Shown one piece after another: positions 1 through 7,079 of a stretch of DNA of 11,145 nucleotides. The notes under the pieces were generated by a model. That model ran no database searches. It worked only from the letters and a program-made list of their open reading frames with translations, and was not told the DNA's origin. A program made the translations under genes and the position numbers. How positions within the stretch are numbered: position 1 is the first letter of the stretch; every line of letters starts with the position of its first letter. This stretch comes from Dysgonamonadaceae bacterium (GTDB lineage: Bacteria > Bacteroidota > Bacteroidia > Bacteroidales > Azobacteroidaceae): contig JAISNS010000301.1 of assembly GCA_031276105.1 (NCBI GenBank), positions 1 through 11,145 of the forward strand. Direction: 5' to 3'.

Positions 1-824
1 ATCGCTTTCAGCAGGCCGTGAGCCTGCGAGCGTATTTGCTGTTGTTTCGCAATGTCTTGAGGTTCATCCAAAACCAGATGTACCGATAAAACATGGTATT
101 CGCTGTCCATTGTCCAGATATGAAGGTCGTGAATATCGTTTACGCCCGGCAGGTTTTTCAGTTTTCCGGCAACTTCCTTTTCATCAATATTCGCAGGTTT
201 CCCTTGCAGAATGACCGGAAATAAAGCCTTCAAATTGCGGTAAACATTATACAGGATATAAATGGAAATCCCGATCGATAAAAGTGGATCCAGCGCCGGA
301 ATATCGATGAATATCATTACCGTACTTACAATCAGCACGGCTACCCATCCCAAAACGTCTTCCAAAAGATGAAGCGAAACAACCCGTTCGTTCACGCTGT
401 TGCCTTTTTTGAGCCGGAAAATGGCCGCACCGTTAACGATTACTCCCAATACGGCCAACAGCAACATGCCTTTGGCATTGGTTTCCGCCGGCGACAGAAG
501 GCGCTGAACGCTTTCGTAAATGACAAACACGGAACCGGTAAGCAGGATTACGGAATTGATGATGGCGCCCAATAGCGAAAATCGCTTGTATCCATACGTG
601 TATTGAGGCGTTGGTTTTCGTCCCGATATTTTTTGGAAAAACCAGGCCAGTCCCAAAGCGACGCTGTCGCCGAAATCGTGAAGGGCGTCCGACAGAATGG
701 CAATGCTGTTGGTCAACAAACCGCCGGCCAGTTCAATGATACAAAAACTGAAGTTCAGGAAAAATGCCAGGGCAATATTTTTTGTTCCCTGCTCGTGATG
801 ATGATGTTCGTGATGATGCGCCAT
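1..824 (-). CDS. Cation diffusion facilitator, zinc exporter type (3' end outside window)
   Basis: This is a membrane antiporter of the CDF family, which exports Zn2+ (sometimes Co2+ or Cd2+) in exchange for protons. Translating the minus strand from the ATG at 824-822 gives 274 codons with no stop before the window edge. Family members are about 300 residues, so roughly the last 25 are missing. The N-terminus is His-rich (MAHHHEHHHHEQG), a likely metal-collecting tail. Transmembrane helix 2 carries SDALHDFGD with H49 and D53, and helix 5 carries SLHLLED with H152 and D156. This HxxxD/HxxxD pair is the site expected of Zn-selective members such as ZitB and CzcD. The cytoplasmic C-terminal domain starts near residue 210 and contains HDLHIWTM (232-239). 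The gene follows a Fur-family regulator by 59 bases, with a candidate operator and promoter between them. Zinc as substrate is inferred from the motif; no gene symbol is assigned. Confidence 0.93.
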   Translation of the reverse strand, partial: MAHHHEHHHHEQGTKNIALAFFLNFSFCIIELAGGLLTNSIAILSDALHDFGDSVALGLAWFFQKISGRKPTPQYTYGYKRFSLLGAIINSVILLTGSVFVIYESVQRLLSPAETNAKGMLLLAVLGVIVNGAAIFRLKKGNSVNERVVSLHLLEDVLGWVAVLIVSTVMIFIDIPALDPLLSIGISIYILYNVYRNLKALFPVILQGKPANIDEKEVAGKLKNLPGVNDIHDLHIWTMDSEYHVLSVHLVLDEPQDIAKQQQIRSQAHGLLKA

Positions 825-858
825 GCTGCGTATTTTTTAATCTGAGAATTAATCCTGA

Positions 859-866
859 CAAAGGTA
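859..866 (-). promoter_or_regulatory. Candidate promoter -7 element for the CDF exporter
   Basis: Read on the minus strand the bases are TACCTTTG, matching the Bacteroidota -7 consensus TAnnTTTG. Transcription would begin about 35 bases upstream of the exporter start codon. No good -33 TTTG lies 19-21 bases upstream; that position is taken by the palindrome at 879-893, which would suit regulated rather than constitutive expression. Confidence 0.5.
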
Positions 867-878
867 CGGTTTTGCGGC

Positions 879-893
879 TGCAACTAAGTTGCA
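879..893. promoter_or_regulatory. Perfect 7-1-7 palindrome, candidate Fur/Zur-type operator
   Basis: The sequence is TGCAACT-A-AGTTGCA, an exact 15-base inverted repeat of two 7-mers around one base. This is the geometry of Fur, Zur and PerR boxes. It overlaps the stop codon of the Fur-family gene (884-886) and lies 12 bases upstream of the promoter core of the CDF exporter, so a bound regulator would cover the -33 region. The link to the neighbouring Fur-like protein is inferred from geometry and position. Confidence 0.55.
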
Positions 894-1306
894 ATTTTAC
901 TGCATTTGCCGCAAACGCCTTTAACCACATAGTTAATGTTTTCTATGGAAAAGTTTTTAGGCATGGCAATCAGGGGAATAGCCGTGTCGCGCAGACAAAA
1001 AGTGCGTTTGCAAACCGTGCAGTAGAAATGGACATGCTGCTGTTCGGGACGACATTCGCAGGCTTCGTCACAAAGCGCATATTTCAACGACCCGGAACCG
1101 TCGTCGATCGTGTGCAGTAAACGGCTTTGCGAAAAGATAGTTAGTGTCCTGAATATAGTAGATTTATCCACCGTTCCGAGTTCTGTTTCCAAATCGGAGA
1201 GAGAGAAAACATCTTTTTTGGCGGTCATCGCCTTCAGAATCAGCAATCGCAGGGCGGTCGGTTTGACGCCCCGTTTCAAAAGATATTCTTCGTAATGCGT
1301 ATCCAT
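884..1306 (-). CDS. Fur-family metal-responsive transcriptional regulator (Zur/PerR-like)
   Basis: This is a 140-residue Fur-superfamily repressor. An N-terminal winged helix (about residues 1-75, including KPTALRLLILKAM and the DNA-reading segment VDKSTIFRTLTIF) is followed by a metal-binding dimerisation domain. The hallmark HVHFYCTVC (91-99) supplies ligands, and a second CxxC (C132, C135) completes the structural zinc site. Three further cysteines (C79, C83, C85) come just before the HxHF motif. The ATG at 1306 was chosen because AGG lies a few bases upstream; the longer reading frame to 1330 starts with TTG and overlaps folA. The gene is 14 bases downstream of folA, so it is probably co-transcribed with thyA-folA, and it is followed by a CDF exporter. 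That neighbour points to zinc sensing, but sequence alone does not separate Zur from PerR or Fur. Confidence 0.9.
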   Translation of the reverse strand: MDTHYEEYLLKRGVKPTALRLLILKAMTAKKDVFSLSDLETELGTVDKSTIFRTLTIFSQSRLLHTIDDGSGSLKYALCDEACECRPEQQHVHFYCTVCKRTFCLRDTAIPLIAMPKNFSIENINYVVKGVCGKCSKIAT

Positions 1307-1320
1307 TTGCCTGAAGCTAT

Positions 1321-1812
1321 TTAAAAACAACGTTCGTATTCTAAGAAAGTAACCGGGTAGGGATTCTTTTCATCGGAAGGAAATGCTTCCTTTCTCGTTT
1401 CTTTCCATTCACGGAAATTGACCGGAGGGAAAAAGACGTCGGCGCCGGGGAAATCAGCATCAATTTTAGTTAAATAAAGTTTGCCGGCAACCGGCAAGAC
1501 TTGTTCATAAATTCGTGCGCCTCCAATAACAAAAACCTCTTCTTCATCAATTAATTGAAGCATGGCAAACAACGAAGCATGGACTTCAGCGCCTTCAAAT
1601 TTTCGGTTTTTATCGCGGCTGAGAACAATATTCCGCCGGTTGGGAAGCGCGCCATTCGGCAAAGATTCGAATGTTTTGCGTCCCATGATGACTGTATGTC
1701 CGGAAGTAATTTCTTTGAAATGTTTCAAGTCGGCCGGTAAATGGCAAAGCAAATTGTTTCCTTTTCCAATTTCGCTGTTCCGGCCTAAAGCTGCAATAAT
1801 GGATATTAGCAT
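1321..1812 (-). CDS. folA: Dihydrofolate reductase
   Basis: FolA reduces 7,8-dihydrofolate to tetrahydrofolate with NADPH in the cytoplasm, restoring the folate that thymidylate synthase oxidises. The 163-residue length is normal for bacterial DHFR. Visible landmarks are the N-terminal strand MLISIIAALGRNSEIGKGN, the substrate-binding loop LPADLKHFK (25-33) with catalytic acid D28, the cofactor segment VIMGRKTFESLP (41-52), NRRNIVLSR (58-66), and the second cofactor-binding motif VFVIGGARIYEQVLP (93-107). The residue before HLPADL is a cysteine (C23), where E. coli DHFR has the active-site tryptophan W22. The gene starts 17 bases after the thyA stop codon and is followed 14 bases later by the Fur-like gene, so the three probably form one transcript. 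No clear Shine-Dalgarno sequence precedes it, as is common in this phylum. Confidence 0.97.
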   Translation of the reverse strand: MLISIIAALGRNSEIGKGNNLLCHLPADLKHFKEITSGHTVIMGRKTFESLPNGALPNRRNIVLSRDKNRKFEGAEVHASLFAMLQLIDEEEVFVIGGARIYEQVLPVAGKLYLTKIDADFPGADVFFPPVNFREWKETRKEAFPSDEKNPYPVTFLEYERCF

Positions 1813-1829
1813 GAGTGATGAGTTATTAT

Positions 1830-2624
1830 TTAAACGGCTACAAGGCCTTTGATATGCGGATGCGGATCGTATCCTTCCAGATTAAAATCTTCGTAACGGA
1901 AGTCAAAAATGCTTTTCACTTCCGGATTGAGTTTCATTACCGGCAAGGGACGCGGTTCGCGTGTTAACTGCAATCGAACCTGTTCCAAATGGTTCGTGTA
2001 AATATGAGCGTCGCCGAAGGTGTGAATAAAATCGCCTTCCAGTAAGCCCGTTACCTGAGCCGTCATTTTCAGTAAAAGCGCATACGATGCAATGTTGAAG
2101 GGAACGCCCAGAAAGACGTCGGCGCTTCGCTGATAGAGTTGCAGCGAAAGTTTACCTTCCGCCACATAGAATTGGAAAAAGCAATGGCAGGGCGGCAATT
2201 TCATTTCGGGAATGTTTCCCACGTTCCATGCGCTGACAATCATCCGGCGCGAATCGGGATTGTTCCGAATCGTGTCGATCACTTCGGTTATCTGATCGAT
2301 GTGCCTGCCCGAATGGTCGGGCCACGAACGCCATTGATAGCCGTAAACAGGGCCTAAATTTCCGTTTTCATCCGCCCATTCGTTCCAAATCCGCACGCCG
2401 TTATCGGTCAGGTAACGGATATTGGTATCGCCGCTCAAGAACCAGAGCAATTCGTGAATAATGGATTTGAGATGAAGTTTTTTGGTCGTCAATACGGGAA
2501 ATCCTTCGGACAAATCGAAACGCATCTGATGTCCGAAAATACTGAGCGTACCCGTTCCTGTCCGATCTTCTTTCTTAACGCCTTCGGTAAGAATCCTGTT
2601 TAATAAATCTAAATATTGTTTCAT
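1830..2624 (-). CDS. thyA: Thymidylate synthase
   Basis: ThyA methylates dUMP to dTMP with 5,10-methylene-tetrahydrofolate, releasing dihydrofolate for the adjacent folA product. From the ATG at 2624 the protein is 264 residues, the same length as E. coli ThyA. The active-site cysteine is C146 in [12 protein letters not shown]. The phosphate- and dUMP-binding arginines lie in EDRTGTGT (20-27) and [14 protein letters not shown] (121-134), followed by [20 protein letters not shown] (163-182) and the C-terminal motif [15 protein letters not shown]. The reading frame stays open upstream to 2732, but those 36 extra residues resemble nothing in the family and would run through the candidate promoter, so they were rejected. 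It is the first gene of the thyA-folA-fur-like unit and is divergent from ftsX. Confidence 0.98.
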   Translation of the reverse strand: MKQYLDLLNRILTEGVKKEDRTGTGTLSIFGHQMRFDLSEGFPVLTTKKLHLKSIIHELLWFLSGDTNIRYLTDNGVRIWNEWADENGNLGPVYGYQWRSWPDHSGRHIDQITEVIDTIRNNPDSRRMIVSAWNVGNIPEMKLPPCHCFFQFYVAEGKLSLQLYQRSADVFLGVPFNIASYALLLKMTAQVTGLLEGDFIHTFGDAHIYTNHLEQVRLQLTREPRPLPVMKLNPEVKSIFDFRYEDFNLEGYDPHPHIKGLVAV

Positions 2625-2657
2625 TCCGAGTCCGGATATATGGATAATAATGAGGCA

Positions 2658-2665
2658 CAAAGTTA
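2658..2665 (-). promoter_or_regulatory. Candidate promoter -7 element for thyA
   Basis: On the minus strand this reads TAACTTTG, fitting TAnnTTTG. A TTTG at 2689-2692 lies 23 bases upstream, slightly wider than the usual 19-21. The predicted mRNA leader before the thyA ATG at 2624 would be only about 25-30 bases. Confidence 0.5.
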
Positions 2666-2777
2666 GCATAAAATTCTCGTTTGGCACACAAACGGATAAA
2701 AATTTAGGGGAGGGGAGAACCCGCCTCTTCATTGAGTTAAAGAAAGCAAAAAAGCCTAATATCCCACAAATATTTCG

Positions 2778-2785
2778 TAATTTTG
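2778..2785 (+). promoter_or_regulatory. Candidate promoter -7 element for the ftsX-folK operon
   Basis: TAATTTTG matches the Bacteroidota -7 consensus TAnnTTTG, 54 bases before the ftsX start. No matching TTTG lies 19-21 bases upstream, so the call rests on the -7 box and its position in the divergent thyA-ftsX gap. Confidence 0.4.
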
Positions 2786-2795
2786 CGGCAAATTT

Positions 2796-2811
2796 AGGGA
2801 AATTATTCCCT
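2796..2811 (+). other. Small hairpin at the predicted 5' end of the ftsX transcript
   Basis: AGGGAA-ATTA-TTCCCT is a perfect 6-bp stem with a 4-base loop. It begins about 10 bases after the candidate -7 element, so it would sit at or near the 5' end of the operon mRNA. A role in mRNA stability is possible; no known riboswitch fold is recognised. Confidence 0.4.
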
Positions 2812-2839
2812 GACGGTAAATAAACAGGTTCTAATCAGA

Positions 2840-3718
2840 ATGAAAAGAAGGCATAAAATTAAACAGGCAAAATTTCTAAACTCAAAAATCACGGCTACCA
2901 TCAGTATTTCGCTTGTTCTTTTTTTGTTGGGTCTTATTATCTTATTATCGTTATCTGCTAATAAATTGTCCGAGCGATTAAAGGAATCTATCTCGTTCAA
3001 TATCATCCTTCAGGATAATGCAGACAAAATACAAATCAACCGGCTTAAACAGTTTTTAAATACCGCTTCTTTTGTCAAAAATACGGAATATGTTTCAAAA
3101 GAAGAGGCTATCAAATTGTTGGAAGAGGATTTAGGCGAAAATATCGAAGAATTTATCGGATTCAATCCCTTGCCTGCTTTAATCAAAGTGCAGCTAAAAG
3201 CTAATTATATGGATGTGGACAGTCTTGCAATAGTGGAAAATAAAATTATGGGATTTTCTACCAACATAAAAGAAATTGAATACCGGAAAGATCTTATGCA
3301 AACAGTCAACGCCAATCTGCAACAAATAGAATTTATCATCTTCGGCTTGGCGCTGTTGTTGGCAATCATTTCTTTTGCATTGATTAACAATACTATCCGC
3401 TTAATGGTATATTCCAAACGATTCCTGATTCATACCATGAAATTAGTCGGAGCTAAAGCTAATTTCATTCGGAAACCGTTTATTGTATCTAACCTTATAT
3501 GCGGCATTATTGCGGCATTTATTGCAGCCGGTTTGTTGATGTGGCTGCTTTATTATCTGCAACAAATCTTGGATTATCCGGAATTGATCGATTGGCAAAA
3601 TGTAGCAATCGCTTTCGGCGGTATATTGTGTCTGGGAATCCTGATAGCGGTTTCGGCGACTTATATGGCTGTAAACAAGTATATAAAGATGAATAGTAAT
3701 AACTTATATTATATATAA
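2840..3718 (+). CDS. ftsX: Cell division protein FtsX
   Basis: FtsX is the membrane subunit of the FtsEX ABC-like complex, which signals across the cytoplasmic membrane to activate septal peptidoglycan hydrolases. The 292 residues show the expected layout: a basic cytoplasmic N-terminus, transmembrane helix 1 (about 19-40), a large periplasmic loop (about 41-163) and helices 2 to 4 (about 164-184, 214-240 and 254-278). The segment MKLVGAKANFIRKPF (200-214) is the typical FtsX/permease cytoplasmic motif that contacts the ATPase. The ATPase gene ftsE is not adjacent, so the partner must be encoded elsewhere. It is the first gene of a packed plus-strand cluster; the DUF3098 gene starts 4 bases after its stop codon. 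There is no strong ribosome binding site; the start was chosen from the conserved basic N-terminus. Confidence 0.93.
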   Translation: MKRRHKIKQAKFLNSKITATISISLVLFLLGLIILLSLSANKLSERLKESISFNIILQDNADKIQINRLKQFLNTASFVKNTEYVSKEEAIKLLEEDLGENIEEFIGFNPLPALIKVQLKANYMDVDSLAIVENKIMGFSTNIKEIEYRKDLMQTVNANLQQIEFIIFGLALLLAIISFALINNTIRLMVYSKRFLIHTMKLVGAKANFIRKPFIVSNLICGIIAAFIAAGLLMWLLYYLQQILDYPELIDWQNVAIAFGGILCLGILIAVSATYMAVNKYIKMNSNNLYYI

Positions 3719-3722
3719 ACGA

Positions 3723-3950
3723 ATGGAAAAAAATCATTTTGCATTGGGAAAAGAGAATTTCATATTATTAGCGGTTTCCATACTCATTATTATTGTCGGA
3801 TTTATCCTTATGTCCGGAGCAAAAACTACCGAAGAATCCGGATTCAATCCGGAAATATTCGATACTCGTAGAATTGTGGTTGCACCGGTTGTCACCTTGA
3901 TGGGGTTTATCATGGTTATTTACGCAATAATTAAAAAACCAAAAAAATAA
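3723..3950 (+). CDS. Small two-helix membrane protein, DUF3098 family
   Basis: This 75-residue protein has two predicted membrane helices (about 12-31 and 52-70) joined by a polar loop. The stretch FDTRRIVVAPVVTLMGF (46-62) is what I recognise as the conserved core of the DUF3098 family, found in Bacteroidota. The C-terminus is short and lysine-rich (KKPKK), suggesting it faces the cytoplasm. It starts 4 bases after ftsX and lies 27 bases before uppP, so translation is probably coupled to ftsX. The function is unknown; its position between a division protein and a cell-wall lipid enzyme hints at an envelope role, but that is only context. Confidence 0.85.
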   Translation: MEKNHFALGKENFILLAVSILIIIVGFILMSGAKTTEESGFNPEIFDTRRIVVAPVVTLMGFIMVIYAIIKKPKK

Positions 3951-3977
3951 ATAAAGCCTACACACAACAATTAAAAA

Positions 3978-4778
3978 ATGGATTGGTTACAGGTAATTAT
4001 CATAGCGATAGTGGAAGGTTTGACGGAGTTTCTCCCGATATCGTCAACCGGACACATGATTATCGTCGAACGCCTCCTCAATGTTCCTCACAGCGAATTT
4101 GTAAAAGCTTTTACAGTTATCATTCAGTTTGGAGCGATTCTGTCGGTGGTTGTTTTATATTATAAGCGGTTTATCCACAGTATAAGATTCTACAAGCGAT
4201 TATTTGTTGCTTTCATTCCGGCGGCTGTTTTAGGATTTGCGTTCGGCTCGGATATAGATAAACTTCTGGAAAACGTAATGGTTGTTGCTATCATGTTGGT
4301 AATCGGAGGAATATTTATGCTCTTCGTTGATAAAATATTCAATCAGCCATCGAAGAATCAGCGGATATCGTATAATAAAGCATTCATTATCGGGCTTTGC
4401 CAATGTATCGCCATGATTCCGGGAGTTTCCCGTTCAATGGCAACCATTGTGGGTGGGATGTCTCAAAAGTTAACCCGGAAAAATGCCGCCGAATTTTCTT
4501 TTTTCTTAGCCGTACCAACCATGTTTGCCGCATCCGCTTATGAAGTATTTCAATTGTACACAAATCCTAGCACGCAATCGTTGCTCTTCAGCGGCAATCA
4601 TTTGAAAATCCTGATAGTCGGAAACGTTATTGCTTTTATTGTAGCCATGATAGCCATCAAATTTTTCATTAATTTTTTGACAAAATACGGATTTAAAGCA
4701 TTTGGTTATTACCGGATAATCGTAGGCTCTATTCTGCTTATCCTGTTACTGACCGGTTCTAATTTAACTATCCTGTAA
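3978..4778 (+). CDS. uppP: Undecaprenyl-diphosphatase
   Basis: UppP (BacA) removes a phosphate from undecaprenyl pyrophosphate on the outer face of the membrane, recycling the lipid carrier for peptidoglycan and surface polysaccharide synthesis. The 266-residue length is typical. The catalytic motifs are both present: [14 protein letters not shown] (13-26), which holds the active-site glutamate(s), serine and histidine, and [15 protein letters not shown] (147-161) with the conserved arginine R152. The rest is a series of hydrophobic helices ending at [10 protein letters not shown]. In many bacteria the second motif reads SRSGAT; here a methionine replaces the glycine. Overproduction of this family gives bacitracin resistance, but this chromosomal copy, placed among housekeeping genes, is best read as the general enzyme. 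Confidence 0.97.
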   Translation: MDWLQVIIIAIVEGLTEFLPISSTGHMIIVERLLNVPHSEFVKAFTVIIQFGAILSVVVLYYKRFIHSIRFYKRLFVAFIPAAVLGFAFGSDIDKLLENVMVVAIMLVIGGIFMLFVDKIFNQPSKNQRISYNKAFIIGLCQCIAMIPGVSRSMATIVGGMSQKLTRKNAAEFSFFLAVPTMFAASAYEVFQLYTNPSTQSLLFSGNHLKILIVGNVIAFIVAMIAIKFFINFLTKYGFKAFGYYRIIVGSILLILLLTGSNLTIL

Positions 4779-4796
4779 ATAACGCGGATAGCAAGT

Positions 4797-5486
4797 ATGG
4801 AATCAATGAATTTTCAAGAAGGCGAAATTTTGTATTTTGACAAACCTGTTCACTGGACGTCTTTCGATTTGGTGAACAAAGTCAGATACGGCTTGTCGCA
4901 ATTTTTAAAAGTAAAAAAAATAAAAGTAGGACATGCCGGCACCTTGGATCCGCTGGCGACGGGGGTAATGATTATTTGTACCGGTAAGGCTACTAAACGA
5001 ATAGAAGAATTTCAGTATCAGACGAAAGAATACATAGCCAAGCTCCGGCTGGGCGTTACGACTCCTTCGTATGATATGGAAACAGAAATAGATAAACGAT
5101 ACGAAACCGATCATATTACACGCGAACGGGTGATTGAAGTTCTTTCACAATTCATTGGAAATATCGAACAAATTCCGCCGGCTTTTTCCGCTTGCAAAGT
5201 TAAGGGAGACAGAGCTTACGAACTGGCACGCAAAGGATTGGAAGTGGAATTAAAACCCAAACCGCTTGTAATTGATGAAATTGAATTATTATCTTTCTCA
5301 AAGGAAGAAATTGAAATACGGGTAGTTTGCAGCAAAGGCACTTACATCCGGGCGTTAGCGCGGGATATTGGTATCGCTTTAGCGTCGGGAGCCTGTTTAG
5401 CCGGCTTGCAGCGAACAAAAATTGGCGATATAACGTTAGATAAATGTCTAAAAATAAATGAATTCAATGATATGCTTAAAAAATAA
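4797..5486 (+). CDS. truB: tRNA pseudouridine(55) synthase
   Basis: TruB converts uridine 55 in the T-loop of tRNAs to pseudouridine and also acts as an RNA chaperone. The protein has 229 residues. The catalytic motif [12 protein letters not shown] (45-56) contains the nucleophile D51; [20 protein letters not shown] (126-145) and the C-terminal motif [15 protein letters not shown] (178-192) follow as in the family. It ends soon after the catalytic domain, without an obvious PUA domain. Two in-frame ATGs compete: 4797 and 4806. The second gives MNFQEGE, which looks like the usual Bacteroidales N-terminus and has GGA a few bases before it, so the true start may be 4806. It begins 18 bases after uppP and ends 11 bases before queA, which also acts on tRNA. 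Confidence 0.96.
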   Translation: MESMNFQEGEILYFDKPVHWTSFDLVNKVRYGLSQFLKVKKIKVGHAGTLDPLATGVMIICTGKATKRIEEFQYQTKEYIAKLRLGVTTPSYDMETEIDKRYETDHITRERVIEVLSQFIGNIEQIPPAFSACKVKGDRAYELARKGLEVELKPKPLVIDEIELLSFSKEEIEIRVVCSKGTYIRALARDIGIALASGACLAGLQRTKIGDITLDKCLKINEFNDMLKK

Positions 5487-5497
5487 ATTATTTTGGT

Positions 5498-6550
5498 ATG
5501 AAACTTTCAAAATTTAAATTTAATCTGCCGGACGAATTAATCGCTCAGCATCCGATGCCGAACAGGGAAGATTCCCGTTTATTGATCTTACATAAAAACA
5601 GCGGTAAAGTAGAACATAAAATATTTAGAGATATTCTTAGCTATTTTGGAGAAAACGATGTATTTGTCTTTAACGATTCGTTGGTTTTTCCGGCACGCTT
5701 GTATGGAAATAAAGAAAAAACAGGCGCTAAAATAGAAGTCTTCCTGCTTCGCGAATTGAACGAAGAATTGCGACTGTGGGACGTTTTAGTTGATCCTGCC
5801 CGTAAAATCCGTATAGGTAACAAGTTGTATTTCGGCGAAGACGATTCGATGGTGGCTGAAGTTATCGACAATACCACTTCCCGGGGACGGACATTACGGT
5901 TTCTGTATGACGGAACTCACGATGAATTTAAAAAATCGTTGTATGCTTTAGGCGCAATGCCTATCCCGACTTATATTAACCGTCCTGCGGAACAGGAAGA
6001 TTTAGAACGTTACCAAACGGTTTTTGCTAAAAACGAAGGCGCCGTCATTGCACCTGCCGCCGCTTTGCATTTCAGCCGCTCTCTGTTGAAACGCATGGAA
6101 ATAAAAGGTTGCGAGTTTGCTTTCATTACGGTACATTCCGGATTAGGCAATTTCAGAGAAATCGACGTGGAAGATTTAACTAAACACAAAATGGATTCCG
6201 AACAGGTGATTATCGAAGAAGAAGCCGTAAAAATAATCAACCGGGCGAAAGATAACAACAAACAAGTCTGCGTTGTCGGCACTTCCGTGAACCGCGCGGT
6301 AGAAAGCGCCGTTACCACCGGCGGTCATCTGAAAGAATTTAACGGATGGACAAATAAATTTATTTTTCCCCCTTACGATTTTTCGGTAGCAACCAGCTTT
6401 ATCACCAACTTCCACCTTCCCTTGTCAACCATGCTGATGCAGACGGCGGCCTACGGCGGATTCGACTTGATAATGGATGTTTACAAACAAGCCATCACAG
6501 AAAAGTACCGTTTCGGCGCTTATGGAGACGCAATGCTGATTACCGCTTAA
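5498..6550 (+). CDS. queA: S-adenosylmethionine:tRNA ribosyltransferase-isomerase
   Basis: QueA transfers and isomerises the ribosyl moiety of SAM onto preQ1 in the wobble position of GUN-anticodon tRNAs, forming epoxyqueuosine. The 350 residues match the family length. Recognisable segments are [13 protein letters not shown] (58-70), [13 protein letters not shown] (224-236), the [10 protein letters not shown] segment (261-270), [14 protein letters not shown] (282-295) and [11 protein letters not shown] (304-314). Several otherwise near-invariant positions differ: the usual APTAGLHF/APTASLHF reads APAAALHF (185-192), and the usual GTT reads GTS (261-263). The reading frame is intact and the fold landmarks are present, so the enzyme is probably functional. 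It starts 11 bases after truB, and its TAA overlaps the ATG of folK by one base (TAATG), suggesting coupled translation. Confidence 0.95.
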   Translation: MKLSKFKFNLPDELIAQHPMPNREDSRLLILHKNSGKVEHKIFRDILSYFGENDVFVFNDSLVFPARLYGNKEKTGAKIEVFLLRELNEELRLWDVLVDPARKIRIGNKLYFGEDDSMVAEVIDNTTSRGRTLRFLYDGTHDEFKKSLYALGAMPIPTYINRPAEQEDLERYQTVFAKNEGAVIAPAAALHFSRSLLKRMEIKGCEFAFITVHSGLGNFREIDVEDLTKHKMDSEQVIIEEEAVKIINRAKDNNKQVCVVGTSVNRAVESAVTTGGHLKEFNGWTNKFIFPPYDFSVATSFITNFHLPLSTMLMQTAAYGGFDLIMDVYKQAITEKYRFGAYGDAMLITA

Positions 6551-7035
6551 TGGACGTACCGCGCGTTCATACCGCTTACCTGTCATTAGGAAGCAATTTA
6601 GGGGACAAAAACAGAAATCTACTGACAGCCATCGCTTTAATAGCCGAAAAGGCAGGAATCTTTTCGGCTGTTTCTTCCGTTTATGAAACCGAACCCTGGG
6701 GATATCAATCACCCAATGTATTTTATAACATGGTTGTTTCGATCGAGACAACGCTGCTTCCTTTGGAACTTTTGGAAATAACGCAAAGTATTGAAAAAGA
6801 AATGGGAAGAATATCCAAAAACAGTCCGGGTTATCAGGACAGGATTATTGATATTGATATTATCCTTTACGACGATTGGGTTTATGAATCTGAAAAATTG
6901 AAACTCCCCCATCCCCATTTTCACAAGAGACTATTTGTATTGGAACCGTTGAACGAAATTCAGCCGGACGTTATTCATCCCGTCTTAAATAAAAGCATTT
7001 CCGCTATTTTAGAGTCTGAATCCAAATCATTGTAA
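6550..7035 (+). CDS. folK: 2-amino-4-hydroxy-6-hydroxymethyldihydropteridine pyrophosphokinase
   Basis: FolK (HPPK) transfers pyrophosphate from ATP to 6-hydroxymethyl-7,8-dihydropterin, the step before dihydropteroate synthase in folate biosynthesis. The protein has 161 residues, the usual single-domain size. Diagnostic motifs are LGSNLGDK (13-20), SSVYETEPWGY (42-52), FYNMVV (58-63), the magnesium-binding DRIIDIDIILYDD (97-109) with D101 and D103, and the C-terminal LPHPHFHKRLFVLEPL (119-134). The gene starts within the queA stop codon (TAATG), so it is the last gene of the plus-strand cluster and is probably translated by coupling. It faces the ECF sigma gene tail to tail, only 44 bases apart, and I see no clear terminator hairpin there. 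The thyA-folA pair at the left of the window works in the same folate network. Confidence 0.97.
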   Translation: MDVPRVHTAYLSLGSNLGDKNRNLLTAIALIAEKAGIFSAVSSVYETEPWGYQSPNVFYNMVVSIETTLLPLELLEITQSIEKEMGRISKNSPGYQDRIIDIDIILYDDWVYESEKLKLPHPHFHKRLFVLEPLNEIQPDVIHPVLNKSISAILESESKSL

Positions 7036-7079
7036 TACAGGAACGAATAAGGGTTTTGACGTGAAATTCCGAAAAAGGA

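Noticed and set aside
1307..1330. Longer start (TTG at 1330) for the Fur-family gene
   Set aside because: It overlaps the folA end; the ATG at 1306 has an AGG just upstream and gives the usual N-terminal length.
2706..2727. G-rich/C-rich stretch as a terminator hairpin in the thyA-ftsX gap
   Set aside because: The stem needs a bulge and has no T-run, and both flanking genes start here rather than end.
2625..2732. 36-residue N-terminal extension of ThyA
   Set aside because: It has no family similarity, runs through the candidate promoter, and the ATG at 2624 gives the exact normal length.
3978..4778. uppP as an acquired bacitracin-resistance gene
   Set aside because: It sits inside a conserved housekeeping cluster with matching base composition and no mobile element beside it.
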